A DNA stretch of 64,000 nt, from NCBI RefSeq assembly GCF_000217995.1, contig NC_015676.1:1156103-1220102 (forward strand). Reading direction: 5' to 3'. The translations under genes were made by a program, and so were the position numbers. The DNA comes from Methanosalsum zhilinae DSM 4017. GTDB lineage: Archaea; Halobacteriota; Methanosarcinia; Methanosarcinales; Methanosarcinaceae. The notes beneath the pieces were generated by a model that ran no database searches, was not told the DNA's origin, and was given only the letters and a program-made list of their open reading frames with translations. Shown piece by piece: positions 16,927 through 25,942 of the stretch. How positions within the stretch are numbered: the first letter of the stretch is position 1; the number at the start of each line of letters is the position of its first letter.

Positions 16927-17638
16927 TACTTAGCATGAAATAATTTGAACTGTCAAATAGCTTTTCCTGACAAAAAAACGAGAATTTTGGGTTGAAAGAG
17001 AATACATTATCTTCTCCAAGGAGTCAAAACTGTCAAACTTGGGCAGCAAGAGTTTGGGATAAATATGACAAAAGAAAATGTTGGAGACGATTTCAAATGG
17101 ATAGTCCAGATGAGTGGTATTGATGGACATACCTCAACCGGTGTCCAGCTGGTCATTGGAGATTGTGATGAAAATCCAATGTTCCTGATAGGATGGAGCC
17201 CGGGTGACAGTACAGAATCTCCAATATATAAAGAATACAATGGTGGCTGGGGAGAAGCTACTACTGATCTTCCTGCTGGAATGAGTGTTAGCGGTAACTA
17301 CAACGAAGATTACTATGAAATCGTGATCCCAAAAGATGCCGTTAGTGAGGGTGATAAATATTGCTGGGCAATTAATGTAGAGGCAACTGCACCGGGTGTT
17401 ATTGGAGAAGAAACCGAAAGTGTACAGCAGCATTTCCCTGCAGATTGGGGAAGATGGAATGCTCCCACTGAAAACTGTTACTGCGAAACAATTGAGAGAA
17501 CAGATGAGAAACCGTACCGTGGTGGCATGGGCATGGATACAGATGTTCCGACTGCCAGCTCGATATTCACAGTAGCTTTTATTGGAATGTCTCTACTGGT
17601 ATTCATGAGATTCAGAAAAGATGAATAAGCATTAAAAT

Positions 17639-17665
17639 ATGGCCTTTCGGCCATTTTTATTTTTC
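17639..17665 (+). terminator. Hairpin and T-run after the secreted-protein gene
   Basis: ATGGCC-TTTC-GGCCAT at 17639-17654 is followed by TTTTATTTTT. This is an intrinsic-type terminator for plus-strand transcription just after the stop at 17628. Confidence 0.7.
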
Positions 17666-17729
17666 TTAATCCTTTGCTGCAGAAAATTCATCCTTAATTC
17701 AAAGCTGCTTTTAATGGATTATCCTTTTT

Positions 17730-19763
17730 TTACTCAATATTTTTTTTAAAATTTATAGTGAACTTTGTACCACGGGTTCTATTGATGTGTAAATTGCCGT
17801 GCAGCTGCTGTGTCAGCATTGATATTAACTTTAAACCAAGAGAATTACTTTTTTTTGGGTCTATATTTTCAGGCAATCCAATGCCGTCATCACTTACAGT
17901 GAAAACATATGAATCATCAACTGACCTGAATCCAATATATATATTTCCAGATTTCTGAGAAGGATAGGCATGTTTTAGTGAATTGGTGATCATCTCATTA
18001 AGTAAAAGACCAACCGGAGTAGCAGTATCAATTCCCAGATTTACATTTTCCACATTAACATGAACCATTACGTTTTCATTTTGCTTGTATAATTGGATCA
18101 GGTAGTCAGAAATCTGTTTCACATAATCGGGCATATTTATGTTAGCATAGTCATCTGCTTCATACAGTTTTTCGTGGGCAATTGACATAGACCTTATTCG
18201 GGTCTGTGATCTGGTAAGTACAGCTTCAAGCAGCTCGTCATTCAGGTTTCTTTTCTCCAAATTAATTAAGCTTGAGATAACCTGAAGATTATTCTTTACA
18301 CGGTGGTGAATTTCCTTTAATAGAATTTCGTTTTTCTGGACATTTCTTACCTTAACCTTATCTGTAATATCAAAGATGGTACCATCTATCATATTTTTTG
18401 GGTTGACCTTTCCCCTTTCACCAACCCATTTTATAGAACCATCTGATGTAATTACCCTGTATTCGATATCATAAAATATGTTAGCATCTATTGCTTTTTG
18501 AATTGACTGTTTTACAAATTCCTTATCATCAGGATGAATAATGCTGGAATATGGCCTGGTAGTGCTATTGATAAAATCCACAGATCTGTATCCAGTAAGT
18601 TCTTCTATCTTATCATCCAGGAATTCCATTGTCCAGTCAGGATCATTGCAACATCTGAATATGACAGCAGGTACATTTTTTAAAATCAACCTGAGCCACA
18701 GCTCATTGTCATGAAGCTTTTGTTCTATTGTTTTCTTTTCCGTGATATCCCTGAAAATGAACAGTTTCCCGGTATGTTCTCCATTTTTACTTTTAATGCA
18801 AGAAGAGCGAATATCGATCCATTTTTTATGCCCTTCTGTCTCAGAGAAACATTCAATGTGCTCAACATCTCCTACATTTTTTCCATTTAAAATTTGAAAA
18901 GGTTTGAAAAGATTACCGAGGGGCTGCCCTTTTATACACACCTCATTGCCAAATAGATCAACAGCGGTACGATTTATATCTGTAATCCTATTCTGACCAT
19001 CTACTAATACAATCCCATCTGTCATCTCATTAAATATCTGGCTTCTGACTACAGGTAAAGGATCAAATATTTTATAATAAAAAATTCCATATCCAAAAAA
19101 CATACTTGCTATAAATATCCCAAATGGACCCATGTCAATGCTGTATGGATTTTTGTTTAAAAGATTTATAATTAGTGCAATCCATGGAAAAAAAGCACCA
19201 ACTAACAGAATCATATAATTTTTTTTATAGTAACCTGTAGATTTTCTGTACTCATTAAACAATAATAAGGTCCCTGCAAGTAAAAATAAATTCAGATATA
19301 TAATGTGAAAATATCCCCATGTGCCTCTCTGAAAATCGATTATATATAGTCCATTTAAACTTTTTATTGTAAGATCATAATAAAACATATAATGTATATG
19401 GTTAGTAGAAAGCATTACCATACTTATAACGGGTACTAGGAAAATTGCAATTACCACAGGTGCTTTTAGTGAATTTGATTTGCCAGTATACTGCAACACA
19501 AAAATAAGCCATATTGCAGGCAACAAATAAATGACCGAAAGCTGAAAATTTAGCCACATTGTGGCACTAAAAACATCACTGCTTTGTAGTTCGAAAAAGT
19601 AAGCTATAGAATAAGCTGCCCCTGCTAACATAAGAGTTGCAATCGAGTTTGTTCCCTGTTTATTGTGATTTTTAAAGCACAGAGCAGAAACCAGTATAAG
19701 GATAACCGTGCAAAATAGCAGCGCATTCAGCACAAATAACTGTAGTGAAATTTCTGAAATCAA
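17730..19763 (-). CDS. Sensor histidine kinase: 7TM, two PAS domains, HisKA_2, HATPase
   Basis: The 677-residue protein starts with about seven transmembrane helices (to residue 230), an input domain of the HisKA_7TM kind. PAS domains follow at about 245-350 (MTDGIVLVDGQNRITDINR) and 360-475 (VPAVIFRC, then FLDDKIEELTGY). Next comes a HisKA_2 dimerisation domain with EIHHRVKNNLQ (phosphoacceptor His486/487) and an ATPase domain with NEMITNSLKHA and SDDGIGLP. It autophosphorylates in response to an unknown signal. No response regulator gene is adjacent. The TTG start at 19763 has GGAGAT about 8 nt upstream. Confidence 0.92.
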   Translation of the reverse strand: MISEISLQLFVLNALLFCTVILILVSALCFKNHNKQGTNSIATLMLAGAAYSIAYFFELQSSDVFSATMWLNFQLSVIYLLPAIWLIFVLQYTGKSNSLKAPVVIAIFLVPVISMVMLSTNHIHYMFYYDLTIKSLNGLYIIDFQRGTWGYFHIIYLNLFLLAGTLLLFNEYRKSTGYYKKNYMILLVGAFFPWIALIINLLNKNPYSIDMGPFGIFIASMFFGYGIFYYKIFDPLPVVRSQIFNEMTDGIVLVDGQNRITDINRTAVDLFGNEVCIKGQPLGNLFKPFQILNGKNVGDVEHIECFSETEGHKKWIDIRSSCIKSKNGEHTGKLFIFRDITEKKTIEQKLHDNELWLRLILKNVPAVIFRCCNDPDWTMEFLDDKIEELTGYRSVDFINSTTRPYSSIIHPDDKEFVKQSIQKAIDANIFYDIEYRVITSDGSIKWVGERGKVNPKNMIDGTIFDITDKVKVRNVQKNEILLKEIHHRVKNNLQVISSLINLEKRNLNDELLEAVLTRSQTRIRSMSIAHEKLYEADDYANINMPDYVKQISDYLIQLYKQNENVMVHVNVENVNLGIDTATPVGLLLNEMITNSLKHAYPSQKSGNIYIGFRSVDDSYVFTVSDDGIGLPENIDPKKSNSLGLKLISMLTQQLHGNLHINRTRGTKFTINFKKNIE

Positions 19764-19964
19764 ATCGTTTTATCTCCAATAAAAGAATCACATTTAGAAA
19801 TTCTGGCCTGGCATGAAACAATTATAACTACCATTATTTACTTGTTTTGTAATGACTTGTCGGTTGACAAAAAGAGTAAATACTAATCATGCATATTTTA
19901 TTTTAGTACTTATTTCAGGTCTAAATTCTGAAAGGTACATCTCAAATTAACAATGGTGGGGCCA

Positions 19965-20246
19965 ATGGGACTTGTAAAAAGAACAAAAGAAAATCTGAAG
20001 AAATGTCTCTGTATAAAATGTCCAAGCTATGCTGCAGTATGTAAAGTGAAATCAATACCAGATAATCTGGTGCATATGCTAAAAAAAGATATTGAGACTG
20101 TTGAACACATGGAAGGTTTATTTTGTGCTTTCGGTAAAAGTAAGTGCATAACCAGAGAAAAGGGATGTATATGCCCGGAATGTGAAGTTTACAGCGAAAA
20201 TAATCTTTCTAAAATGTACTTTTGCCTTGAAGAGCGAGGTAAATAA
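19965..20246 (+). CDS. DUF2769 cysteine-rich protein
   Basis: The 93-residue soluble protein has CLCIKCPSYAAVCK near the N-terminus, then GLFCAFGKSKC and GCICPECEVY, nine or so cysteines in all. This is the DUF2769 pattern, frequent in methanogens; an Fe-S or zinc site is likely and its role is unknown. The ATG at 19965 is preceded by GGTGG with 5 nt spacing and is preferred over the ATG at 19953, which overlaps that site. It is divergent from the histidine kinase gene, sharing a 200-nt intergenic region. Confidence 0.8.
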   Translation: MGLVKRTKENLKKCLCIKCPSYAAVCKVKSIPDNLVHMLKKDIETVEHMEGLFCAFGKSKCITREKGCICPECEVYSENNLSKMYFCLEERGK

Positions 20247-20249
20247 TCA

Positions 20250-20520
20250 GGGTAGTTGCATATTTTTTATTCTTTTTGGATACACCATAAATAGTGCTAT
20301 GCAACATTTCTGAAAATCCCATATCAATGGCAAAGAAGTTATGGCTGAATTCTCGAAGATCATTTCATAAAAAATAGACCAATTCAAAGCATTTTTGGAT
20401 AATATCCTTCTGCAGTGATATCTTAACCCATTTAGAAAAAATACTCTGGGTTGTTTCCGGATGACGTATATTACGGAACCTAGACAGCAAGGGCACTGAA
20501 TAATTACAGGGTGAGTGAGG
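20250..20520 (-). pseudogene. Possible vestige of a zinc-ribbon transposase
   Basis: The 479-nt gap before hcp has no intact gene. On the minus strand, short pieces in different frames resemble a transposase N-terminus: CPCCLGS, TTQSIFSKWVK, RYHCRR, GYYPKML. Read together they recall the CPxCGS...RYxCxxC zinc ribbon of several IS families. The pieces need multiple frameshifts and no ends are visible, so the call is weak. Confidence 0.22.
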
Positions 20521-20649
20521 ATAGGTTCCCAGAATTCTTGATCCTTTAAAATTAACAGGGCTGAGAGATTAAAAACAATCAATGATGTTCTTTTACATTT
20601 AATTCGCACTGCCTGTAATACAAATTTTTATCTAGCCAGTATCACATTG

Positions 20650-20677
20650 GAAACTTTCTAATTTATATGTAAGTTTC
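20650..20677 (+). promoter_or_regulatory. hcp promoter: inverted repeat around the TATA box
   Basis: GAAACTT (20650-20656) and AAGTTTC (20671-20677) are perfect inverted copies separated by 14 nt. The spacer contains ATTTATATG, the probable TATA box. A protein bound here would block or steer TBP access. Transcription would start near 20692, followed by the strong AGGAGG ribosome site before the ATG. Confidence 0.5.
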
Positions 20678-20725
20678 ATTATAATACTAAGTATCCAAAA
20701 GATATCAAAACTTAGGAGGAAAAAT

Positions 20726-22417
20726 ATGTATTGTTACCAATGTGAAGAAACAGTTAAAGGAGAGGCATGCACCAAAACAGGCGTATGTGGTAAATCTGAT
20801 GAAGTGGCAGATTTGCAGGACCAGCTCATATACATGCTTAAAGGGCTTGCTGTTGTCAATCAGAAAGCAAGAGAAAAGATTCCTGAAGATTCTGGATTGA
20901 AAGCTCAGATACTTAAATTCATAAAGGGAAATCAGAAAACCAAAGATGAAGATTTAGAGGAACACATCAATTCACGGTTTATGGAAGAATCAATTTTCTC
21001 AACAGTAACCAACGTCAATTTCAGTAATTCCTATTTCAAAAACCAAATTCAGGAAACATACAGACTTCGTGAAGGACTAAAATCCATACTCAAAGAGAGT
21101 GGTGTAGATCTGAGCAATCTTCCTTCTGCAGTCAATGTTAAACCTGAGGATCTTACCAGTACCCCAGAAGTTAGTATACTTTCAACCGAGAACGAAGATA
21201 TCAGGTCCCTTAGAGAATTGCTTACCTATGGAATAAAAGGCATGGCAGCATATGCATATCATGCAAGGATGCTTGGATGTACTGATAATGAAATTTCAAC
21301 ATTTATGGAAAAAGGCCTTGCAGCAACACTTGATGATTCACTTTCCTCAGATGATCTGACAGGTCTTGTGCTTGAATGCGGTAGTGTTGGCGTTAAAACA
21401 ATGGCTCTTCTTGATGAAGCAAATACTGCTGCCTATGGTCACCCTGAACCAACAAACATCAATATTGGAGTTCGTGACAATCCAGGAATCCTGATCAGTG
21501 GACATGACCTCAAGGATATGGAACAGCTGCTGAAACAGACCGAAGGTACTGGAGTGGATGTCTATACCCATGGAGAAATGCTTCCTGCAAATACATATCC
21601 TGCATTCAAGAAATATTCCCACCTTGTAGGCAATTATGGAGGTTCCTGGTGGAAGCAGAAAGAAGAGTTTGAAAAATTCAATGGTCCGGTACTGATGACT
21701 ACAAACTGTCTTGTACCGCCGGCAGATTCCTATTCGAACAGAATCTTCACCACTGCAATGGTTGGATTCGAGGGACTAAAGCACATTGATGAAATGGAAA
21801 ATGGTACTAAAGATTTCTCAAGAATCATTGAAATAGCAAAAAATTCCAGACCACCTGAAAAGCTTGAGGATGGTGAAATAACCGCAGGTTTTGCTCACAA
21901 TGCAGCCCTTTCAGTTGCCGATAAGATAGTTGATGCCGTCAAAGGTGGCCAGATATCCCGATTTGTTGTAATGGCAGGATGCGATGGAAGACATAAAGAA
22001 AGAGAATACTACACCGATTTTGCAAAACAGTTACCTGAAGACGCTGTGATCCTGACAGCCGGTTGTGCAAAATACAGATATAATAAACTTGACCTGGGCG
22101 ACATAGGTGGTATACCAAGAATTCTGGATGCGGGACAGTGTAATGATTCCTATTCACTGGTAGTTGTTGCACAGAAACTGGCACAAGCTTTTGATCTTAA
22201 AGATATAAATGAACTGCCGGTATCATACAACATTGCATGGTATGAGCAAAAGGCAGTTCTGGTACTTCTTGCACTTCTCAGCCTCGGGGTCAAAAATATT
22301 GTGCTGGGTCCAAAACTGCCGGCATTTGTATCACCCAATGTACTCAATGTACTGGTTGAAAACTTCAATATCAGTGCCAATACCACTGTCGAGAATGACA
22401 TGAAGAGGCTCATTTAA
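20726..22417 (+). CDS. hcp: Hybrid cluster protein (hydroxylamine reductase)
   Basis: The 563-residue protein starts [20 protein letters not shown] with Cys3, Cys6, Cys15 and Cys21 for the first Fe-S cluster. Later segments carry the hybrid-cluster ligands: YTHGEMLP (His/Glu), the cysteine in [34 protein letters not shown] and DAGQCND. Family members reduce hydroxylamine in vitro and act as NO reductases or protein S-nitrosylases in the nitrosative stress response. Full length places it with the long (class I-size) forms. The strong AGGAGG site and the palindromic promoter suggest tight regulation. It appears monocistronic. Confidence 0.95.
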   Translation: MYCYQCEETVKGEACTKTGVCGKSDEVADLQDQLIYMLKGLAVVNQKAREKIPEDSGLKAQILKFIKGNQKTKDEDLEEHINSRFMEESIFSTVTNVNFSNSYFKNQIQETYRLREGLKSILKESGVDLSNLPSAVNVKPEDLTSTPEVSILSTENEDIRSLRELLTYGIKGMAAYAYHARMLGCTDNEISTFMEKGLAATLDDSLSSDDLTGLVLECGSVGVKTMALLDEANTAAYGHPEPTNINIGVRDNPGILISGHDLKDMEQLLKQTEGTGVDVYTHGEMLPANTYPAFKKYSHLVGNYGGSWWKQKEEFEKFNGPVLMTTNCLVPPADSYSNRIFTTAMVGFEGLKHIDEMENGTKDFSRIIEIAKNSRPPEKLEDGEITAGFAHNAALSVADKIVDAVKGGQISRFVVMAGCDGRHKEREYYTDFAKQLPEDAVILTAGCAKYRYNKLDLGDIGGIPRILDAGQCNDSYSLVVVAQKLAQAFDLKDINELPVSYNIAWYEQKAVLVLLALLSLGVKNIVLGPKLPAFVSPNVLNVLVENFNISANTTVENDMKRLI

Positions 22418-22424
22418 GCCTCTT
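22403..22424 (+). terminator. Terminator at the end of hcp
   Basis: AAGAGGCT (22403-22410) pairs with AGCCTCTT (22417-22424). The hairpin overlaps the hcp stop codon and is followed by T-rich sequence. Confidence 0.65.
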
Positions 22425-22625
22425 TTCACCCCTCTTTTTAACTATAATTTCCTTCTTATTTCGCGGATTTTATCGCCACTGTCCAGTACTCATAACTGAT
22501 TTTCTGAGCTGTTTTCCGGTTAATTAAAAGTACATTGTCTGCTATATCTAAAAATATATATTGGATCATCCTTTATGGAGTCGATTTTCATTTTTTTGAT
22601 AAAATCGTTGAGCAAAAAATAATGA

Positions 22626-23258
22626 ATGTATCCAGAGGATAAAATCAATAGAGGTACTTTTAATTTGACAAAAGAATGTGCAATTTCAAGGTATACCAGT
22701 TTTGGTCGAAAAAGAAGCATGCAGATATTTTTCATTATTGCTTTATTTGTAGTATTGTGGTCGATTTTTCTGCATTTCTATCCTCCTGCACAGATAGTGG
22801 CAATGCTTGGAGTACGAAATGTTTACATTTTTGTATTTTTGTTGGCAATGATTGGAGGAGTTTCTATTTTCACCACTACTCTATTTTACACTTCATTGAT
22901 CACGATCGCTTTTGGCGGGGTTAACCTTATCTGGCTCTCTTTATTTGCAAGTACTGGTCTTCTTTTTGGAGACCTTATATTTTATTATATGGCTAAAACC
23001 GGAAGCCAGTGTGTACCTCAAAAATATGAAAATATTGTTAGTCGTTTGAAAGAATTCATGTACAGATACAGTGACAGAACAATCATCTTTATAATTTTTG
23101 CCTACTCTCTTACTCCACTTCCAAGTGATGCTATTTCAATTGTTCTTGGAGTATCAGCGTTTCCAATTAGAAAAATGATTCTGCCACTGATTTTAGGTAA
23201 ATTTTTACTGATACTGCTCTTTATTGAAATTGTATTTCTTGGGTACAGCTTCTTTTAA
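22626..23258 (+). CDS. DedA/VTT (SNARE-associated) family membrane protein
   Basis: The 210-residue protein has a basic N-terminal segment followed by five or so transmembrane helices. SLTPLPSDAISIVLGVS in the fourth has the 'F....P.PsD.i....G' pattern of the VTT domain, and a re-entrant GGVNLIWLSL region precedes it. Relatives are lipid scramblases or undecaprenyl/lipid carriers flippases; the archaeal substrate is unknown. No clear ribosome site is seen at the ATG used, and an internal start (ATG at codon 31, just before the first helix) is possible. Convergent with the next gene. Confidence 0.7.
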   Translation: MYPEDKINRGTFNLTKECAISRYTSFGRKRSMQIFFIIALFVVLWSIFLHFYPPAQIVAMLGVRNVYIFVFLLAMIGGVSIFTTTLFYTSLITIAFGGVNLIWLSLFASTGLLFGDLIFYYMAKTGSQCVPQKYENIVSRLKEFMYRYSDRTIIFIIFAYSLTPLPSDAISIVLGVSAFPIRKMILPLILGKFLLILLFIEIVFLGYSFF

Positions 23259-23290
23259 CAGATCTAAATAACCAGATTTATCCATATATA

Positions 23291-23884
23291 TCAACGATTT
23301 TTTAGTCTCTTACTTATGAAAACATATACAACAACCAGTCCCATCAGGATGAAAATAACTCCCAGAGGATTTGTGAATGTCAGGTCAGTTCCTATAAGCA
23401 GACCATGAATCAGGGCAAATAAAAACGCAACATAATTCACCAGGTGAATGTATCTCCATCCAGATTTTATTTTACTTCTATATATTCCAGCGAGTGCACC
23501 AATAATAAATAGGTATAAAGCAGGTCTGCCAGCTAATTCAAGAAATGTTTCCAATGGGCTCAGAACAACACTAAAAGGGGATAAGCTGCCAACATTTATG
23601 GCAAAAGATGTTGCATGAGTCAATATAAGAGCCAGTCCTATTGCACCAAATAAATGATGTATTCTCAGAAATGGTTTTCCAAAAATCTTCCTAACTTCCA
23701 TCATATATTCAGAAGAAATAATTGCCACAAATAGACTGATAAACCCAAACAGAGCTGCTCCACGAATCAGCATCTCCAGGGCAGAGGCTGGAGTTTGAAA
23801 TATTGTATACAAAGTACCAATTACAAGTAATAACAAAACAGCATAAACGGCTGCTTTTATTCTGAAAATAGTTTCATCTTTCAT
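23291..23884 (-). CDS. Heme-b membrane protein, ferric-reductase-like
   Basis: The 197-residue protein has six hydrophobic helices. Histidines at about 77/90 and 147/160 are each 13 residues apart, in RIHHLFGAIG...THATSF and YIHLVNYV...LIHGLL. That is the two-heme ligand layout of the ferric reductase/MsrQ-type domain. It likely carries electrons across the membrane. No NAD(P)H or FAD domain is fused, so a separate partner is needed. The ATG at 23884 has GGAAGGG upstream. It lies 26 nt after the glycogen phosphorylase gene and is probably co-transcribed with it, although the pairing makes no obvious metabolic sense. Confidence 0.7.
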   Translation of the reverse strand: MKDETIFRIKAAVYAVLLLLVIGTLYTIFQTPASALEMLIRGAALFGFISLFVAIISSEYMMEVRKIFGKPFLRIHHLFGAIGLALILTHATSFAINVGSLSPFSVVLSPLETFLELAGRPALYLFIIGALAGIYRSKIKSGWRYIHLVNYVAFLFALIHGLLIGTDLTFTNPLGVIFILMGLVVVYVFISKRLKNR

Positions 23885-23913
23885 CAAATTACCCTTCCTG
23901 ATAAATTATATGA

Positions 23914-25605
23914 TTAAAGGTATGCATTTGTAACATAGTGGTGAACCATCCGATGACTGTTGAAATAATATGCGATCATTCCAATTGAATTGTTCATTAT
24001 CCGTATCCATCTATTCCTTGCCTGATAATATGTTGGAATAATGACATACTCAAGCTTATTGTAAAAATCATCTTTTTCAAGAGTTTCTGTCTCTTCAGGA
24101 CTCCAGTCTTCACTTGGATGGGGGCCTATAGACCATCCTGTAACACCTTCTATACACCCTTCAATCCACCATCCAGCAAGGACACTGAAATTTACCACAC
24201 CGTTGTGAGCTGCTTTCATACCACTTGTACCTGAAGCTTCCAATGGCCTTTGAGGAGTGTTCAACCATACATCTACTCCAGAAGTTATCTTTGAAGCAAG
24301 TTCCATATCATAGTTTTCCAGGTAAACAATCTTAATTTCATTCTCCAGTTCCTTTATATGTTTGAATATTTCTTCGATCAATTTTTTTCCTTCATGATCT
24401 CTTGGATGAGCCTTTCCGGCAAAAATGATCTGAATCCTGCCTTTAGAATTAATCCTCTTAAGTCTTTTTATATCCTGAAAAATAAACTTTGGCCGCTTAT
24501 AGCCTGTTGATCTTCTGGCAAATCCAAGCGTGAGGGAATCATAATCCAGATCTGTGTTTTTAAGCCTGTTAACATAATCTATAAGTTGTTTTTTTGCCTT
24601 CATGTGAGTATTCCATATCTCACTGTCAGTGATTCCATGAACCCTGACAAGAAGTTCTGGTTCATTTGCCCATCCAGGAATATATCTGTCATACAGTTCC
24701 CTGAAGCATTGACATGTCCATGTATAAGAATGAACTCCGTTTGTTATTGCTTCAATTTTATATCCCGGGAACATTTCTGCTGAAATATCCCTGTGTCTTT
24801 TAGCAACCCCATTTATAAAATTGGATAAGTTCAGGCCAAGAAGAGTCATATTAAGTTTCCAGTCCTTCCCTCCGTATTTACGCAATAGCCTTTGAATTTC
24901 CTCATCTGTGATTAACTGGTCAACAATATCAAAACTAAATTTGTCATGGCCTGCTTCAACTGGAGTGTGAGTGGTGAACACGCATAATTGTTTCACCTTT
25001 TTAGAGTTCATTCCATCCCGGTTCAGTAATTCAATAGTAAGAAGACTGGAATGTCCTTCATTCATATGATATTTCCTTATATTGAAACCGAGTGCATCAA
25101 GCATTCTAACTCCACCCATCCCAAGAACGATTTCCTGCTTCAACCTGTATACCTGGTCCCCTCCATAAAGATGATGAGTGATTTCTCTATCCTGTGGATC
25201 ATTTACCTCAAGGTCTGTATCAAGAAGTATAACAGGCACCTTCAAACCTGTAGGGCTTTTATTTTCATACAGCCAGGCTCCTATTTTTACTTCCCTGCCT
25301 CCAATGTTGACGCTCACGTGGGTGGAAAGCATCTTCATATATCTATTGGGATCCCAGTCTTCAGGATGTTCTGTCTGCCGACCTGCTTCATCGAGTTTCT
25401 GTCGAAAATATCCTTTCTTACTGATCAGGGTTACTCCAACCAGTGGAACATTCAAATCAGTACTTGACCTGATCGTATCTCCAGCCAGCACACCCAGACC
25501 CCCATTATAGGTTGGAATTTCGTTATTCAAACCTATTTCCATTGAAAAATAAGCTATTTTTTGTCCGTCTAAAACTCCTTCAAGTTGATCCATTAAATCC
25601 CCCAT
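23914..25605 (-). CDS. glgP: Alpha-glucan (glycogen/maltodextrin) phosphorylase, GT35
   Basis: The 563-residue PLP enzyme releases glucose-1-phosphate from alpha-1,4 glucans. It is of the shorter archaeal/thermophile type. It has AYFSMEIGLNNEIPTYNGGLGVLAGD at the start (motif positions about 19-45), HMNEGHSS and FTTHTPVEAGHD in the middle, and EASGTSGMKAAHNG with PLP Lys464 near the C-terminus. An ATG four codons inside (25593), with GGGGGAT in front of it, is an equally possible start. A TATA-like TTATTTATAA lies about 20 nt upstream. Together with the GH15 enzyme it indicates a stored glucan. Confidence 0.93.
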   Translation of the reverse strand: MGDLMDQLEGVLDGQKIAYFSMEIGLNNEIPTYNGGLGVLAGDTIRSSTDLNVPLVGVTLISKKGYFRQKLDEAGRQTEHPEDWDPNRYMKMLSTHVSVNIGGREVKIGAWLYENKSPTGLKVPVILLDTDLEVNDPQDREITHHLYGGDQVYRLKQEIVLGMGGVRMLDALGFNIRKYHMNEGHSSLLTIELLNRDGMNSKKVKQLCVFTTHTPVEAGHDKFSFDIVDQLITDEEIQRLLRKYGGKDWKLNMTLLGLNLSNFINGVAKRHRDISAEMFPGYKIEAITNGVHSYTWTCQCFRELYDRYIPGWANEPELLVRVHGITDSEIWNTHMKAKKQLIDYVNRLKNTDLDYDSLTLGFARRSTGYKRPKFIFQDIKRLKRINSKGRIQIIFAGKAHPRDHEGKKLIEEIFKHIKELENEIKIVYLENYDMELASKITSGVDVWLNTPQRPLEASGTSGMKAAHNGVVNFSVLAGWWIEGCIEGVTGWSIGPHPSEDWSPEETETLEKDDFYNKLEYVIIPTYYQARNRWIRIMNNSIGMIAYYFNSHRMVHHYVTNAYL

Positions 25606-25743
25606 TTTTGTATCACGTTATAAATAACTGGAAGCAATTCCAGGATATATATTATAGTTTTTAGCATTGAATTCTATATTCAATTAATTGTATTATATTT
25701 CTATTTGAAGGTAATTAAATCATTGGGTATGCAGCCTAGTGAA

Positions 25744-25824
25744 CTACTCCACGCCTACACATGGAGTTCCTGCTTCACCTCTCTTCCCAAAAAAAGCAAA
25801 TTCACAGACTCTTCCATAATCACA
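25744..25824 (-). pseudogene. C-terminal remnant of a TnpB (IS200/IS605-family) gene
   Basis: Within the 337-nt gap between glgP and the deoxyhypusine synthase gene, the minus strand reads CDYGRVCEFAFFGKRG then EAGTPCVGVE and a stop at 25744. An ending in EAGTPCVG is a familiar tail of archaeal TnpB proteins, and the sequence beyond it would be the element's right end, where TnpB guide RNAs originate. Only about 27 codons remain before a stop upstream; no TnpA or left end is visible. The rest of the gap is AT-rich and shows nothing else. Confidence 0.5.
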
Positions 25825-25942
25825 TCAAATTAATGTAGATAATTTTAAAAATAATGTTGCCCTTACGGGAAATACTGAACAGAAATATCTGTTTACTCCA
25901 ACATAAAAAAACACTCTAACATAATCAGGATATGAGAATTAA

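Larger units (their letters stand above)
15440..17043 (+). mobile_element. IS1634-family insertion sequence, complete
   Basis: The element is 1604 bp long. The left end CCCAACTTTGACAGT (15440-15454) and the inverse of the right end, CCCAAGTTTGACAGT (17029-17043), match at 14 of 15 positions. The 6-bp duplication CAGCAA flanks both sides. One intact transposase gene fills it. A sub-terminal CTGTCAAA near 16950 repeats part of the terminal sequence. Confidence 0.9.
15308..17628 (+). pseudogene. Secreted, C-terminally anchored protein gene split by an insertion sequence
   Basis: The gene begins at 15308 with a signal peptide (about residues 1-33, ending GFASAQ) and is cut after codon 44. It resumes at 17050 and stops at 17628. 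Removing 15440-17043 and one copy of the CAGCAA duplication joins DESDFSQQ directly to EFGINMTKENV in frame, giving a 236-residue protein. The mature part has a beta-sandwich look (DDFKWIVQMSG...GVQLVIGDCD) like CBM9/DOMON-type modules, and the end is PTASSIF plus a hydrophobic helix and RFRKDE, a C-terminal surface anchor. Function is unknown. The 3' part retains good coding quality, so the insertion is recent. Confidence 0.85.

Noticed and set aside
20247-20609. A 120-codon open frame on the minus strand before hcp
   Set aside because: No start site, no consistent protein composition, and parts in other frames resemble transposase better. Treated as non-coding with a possible relic.
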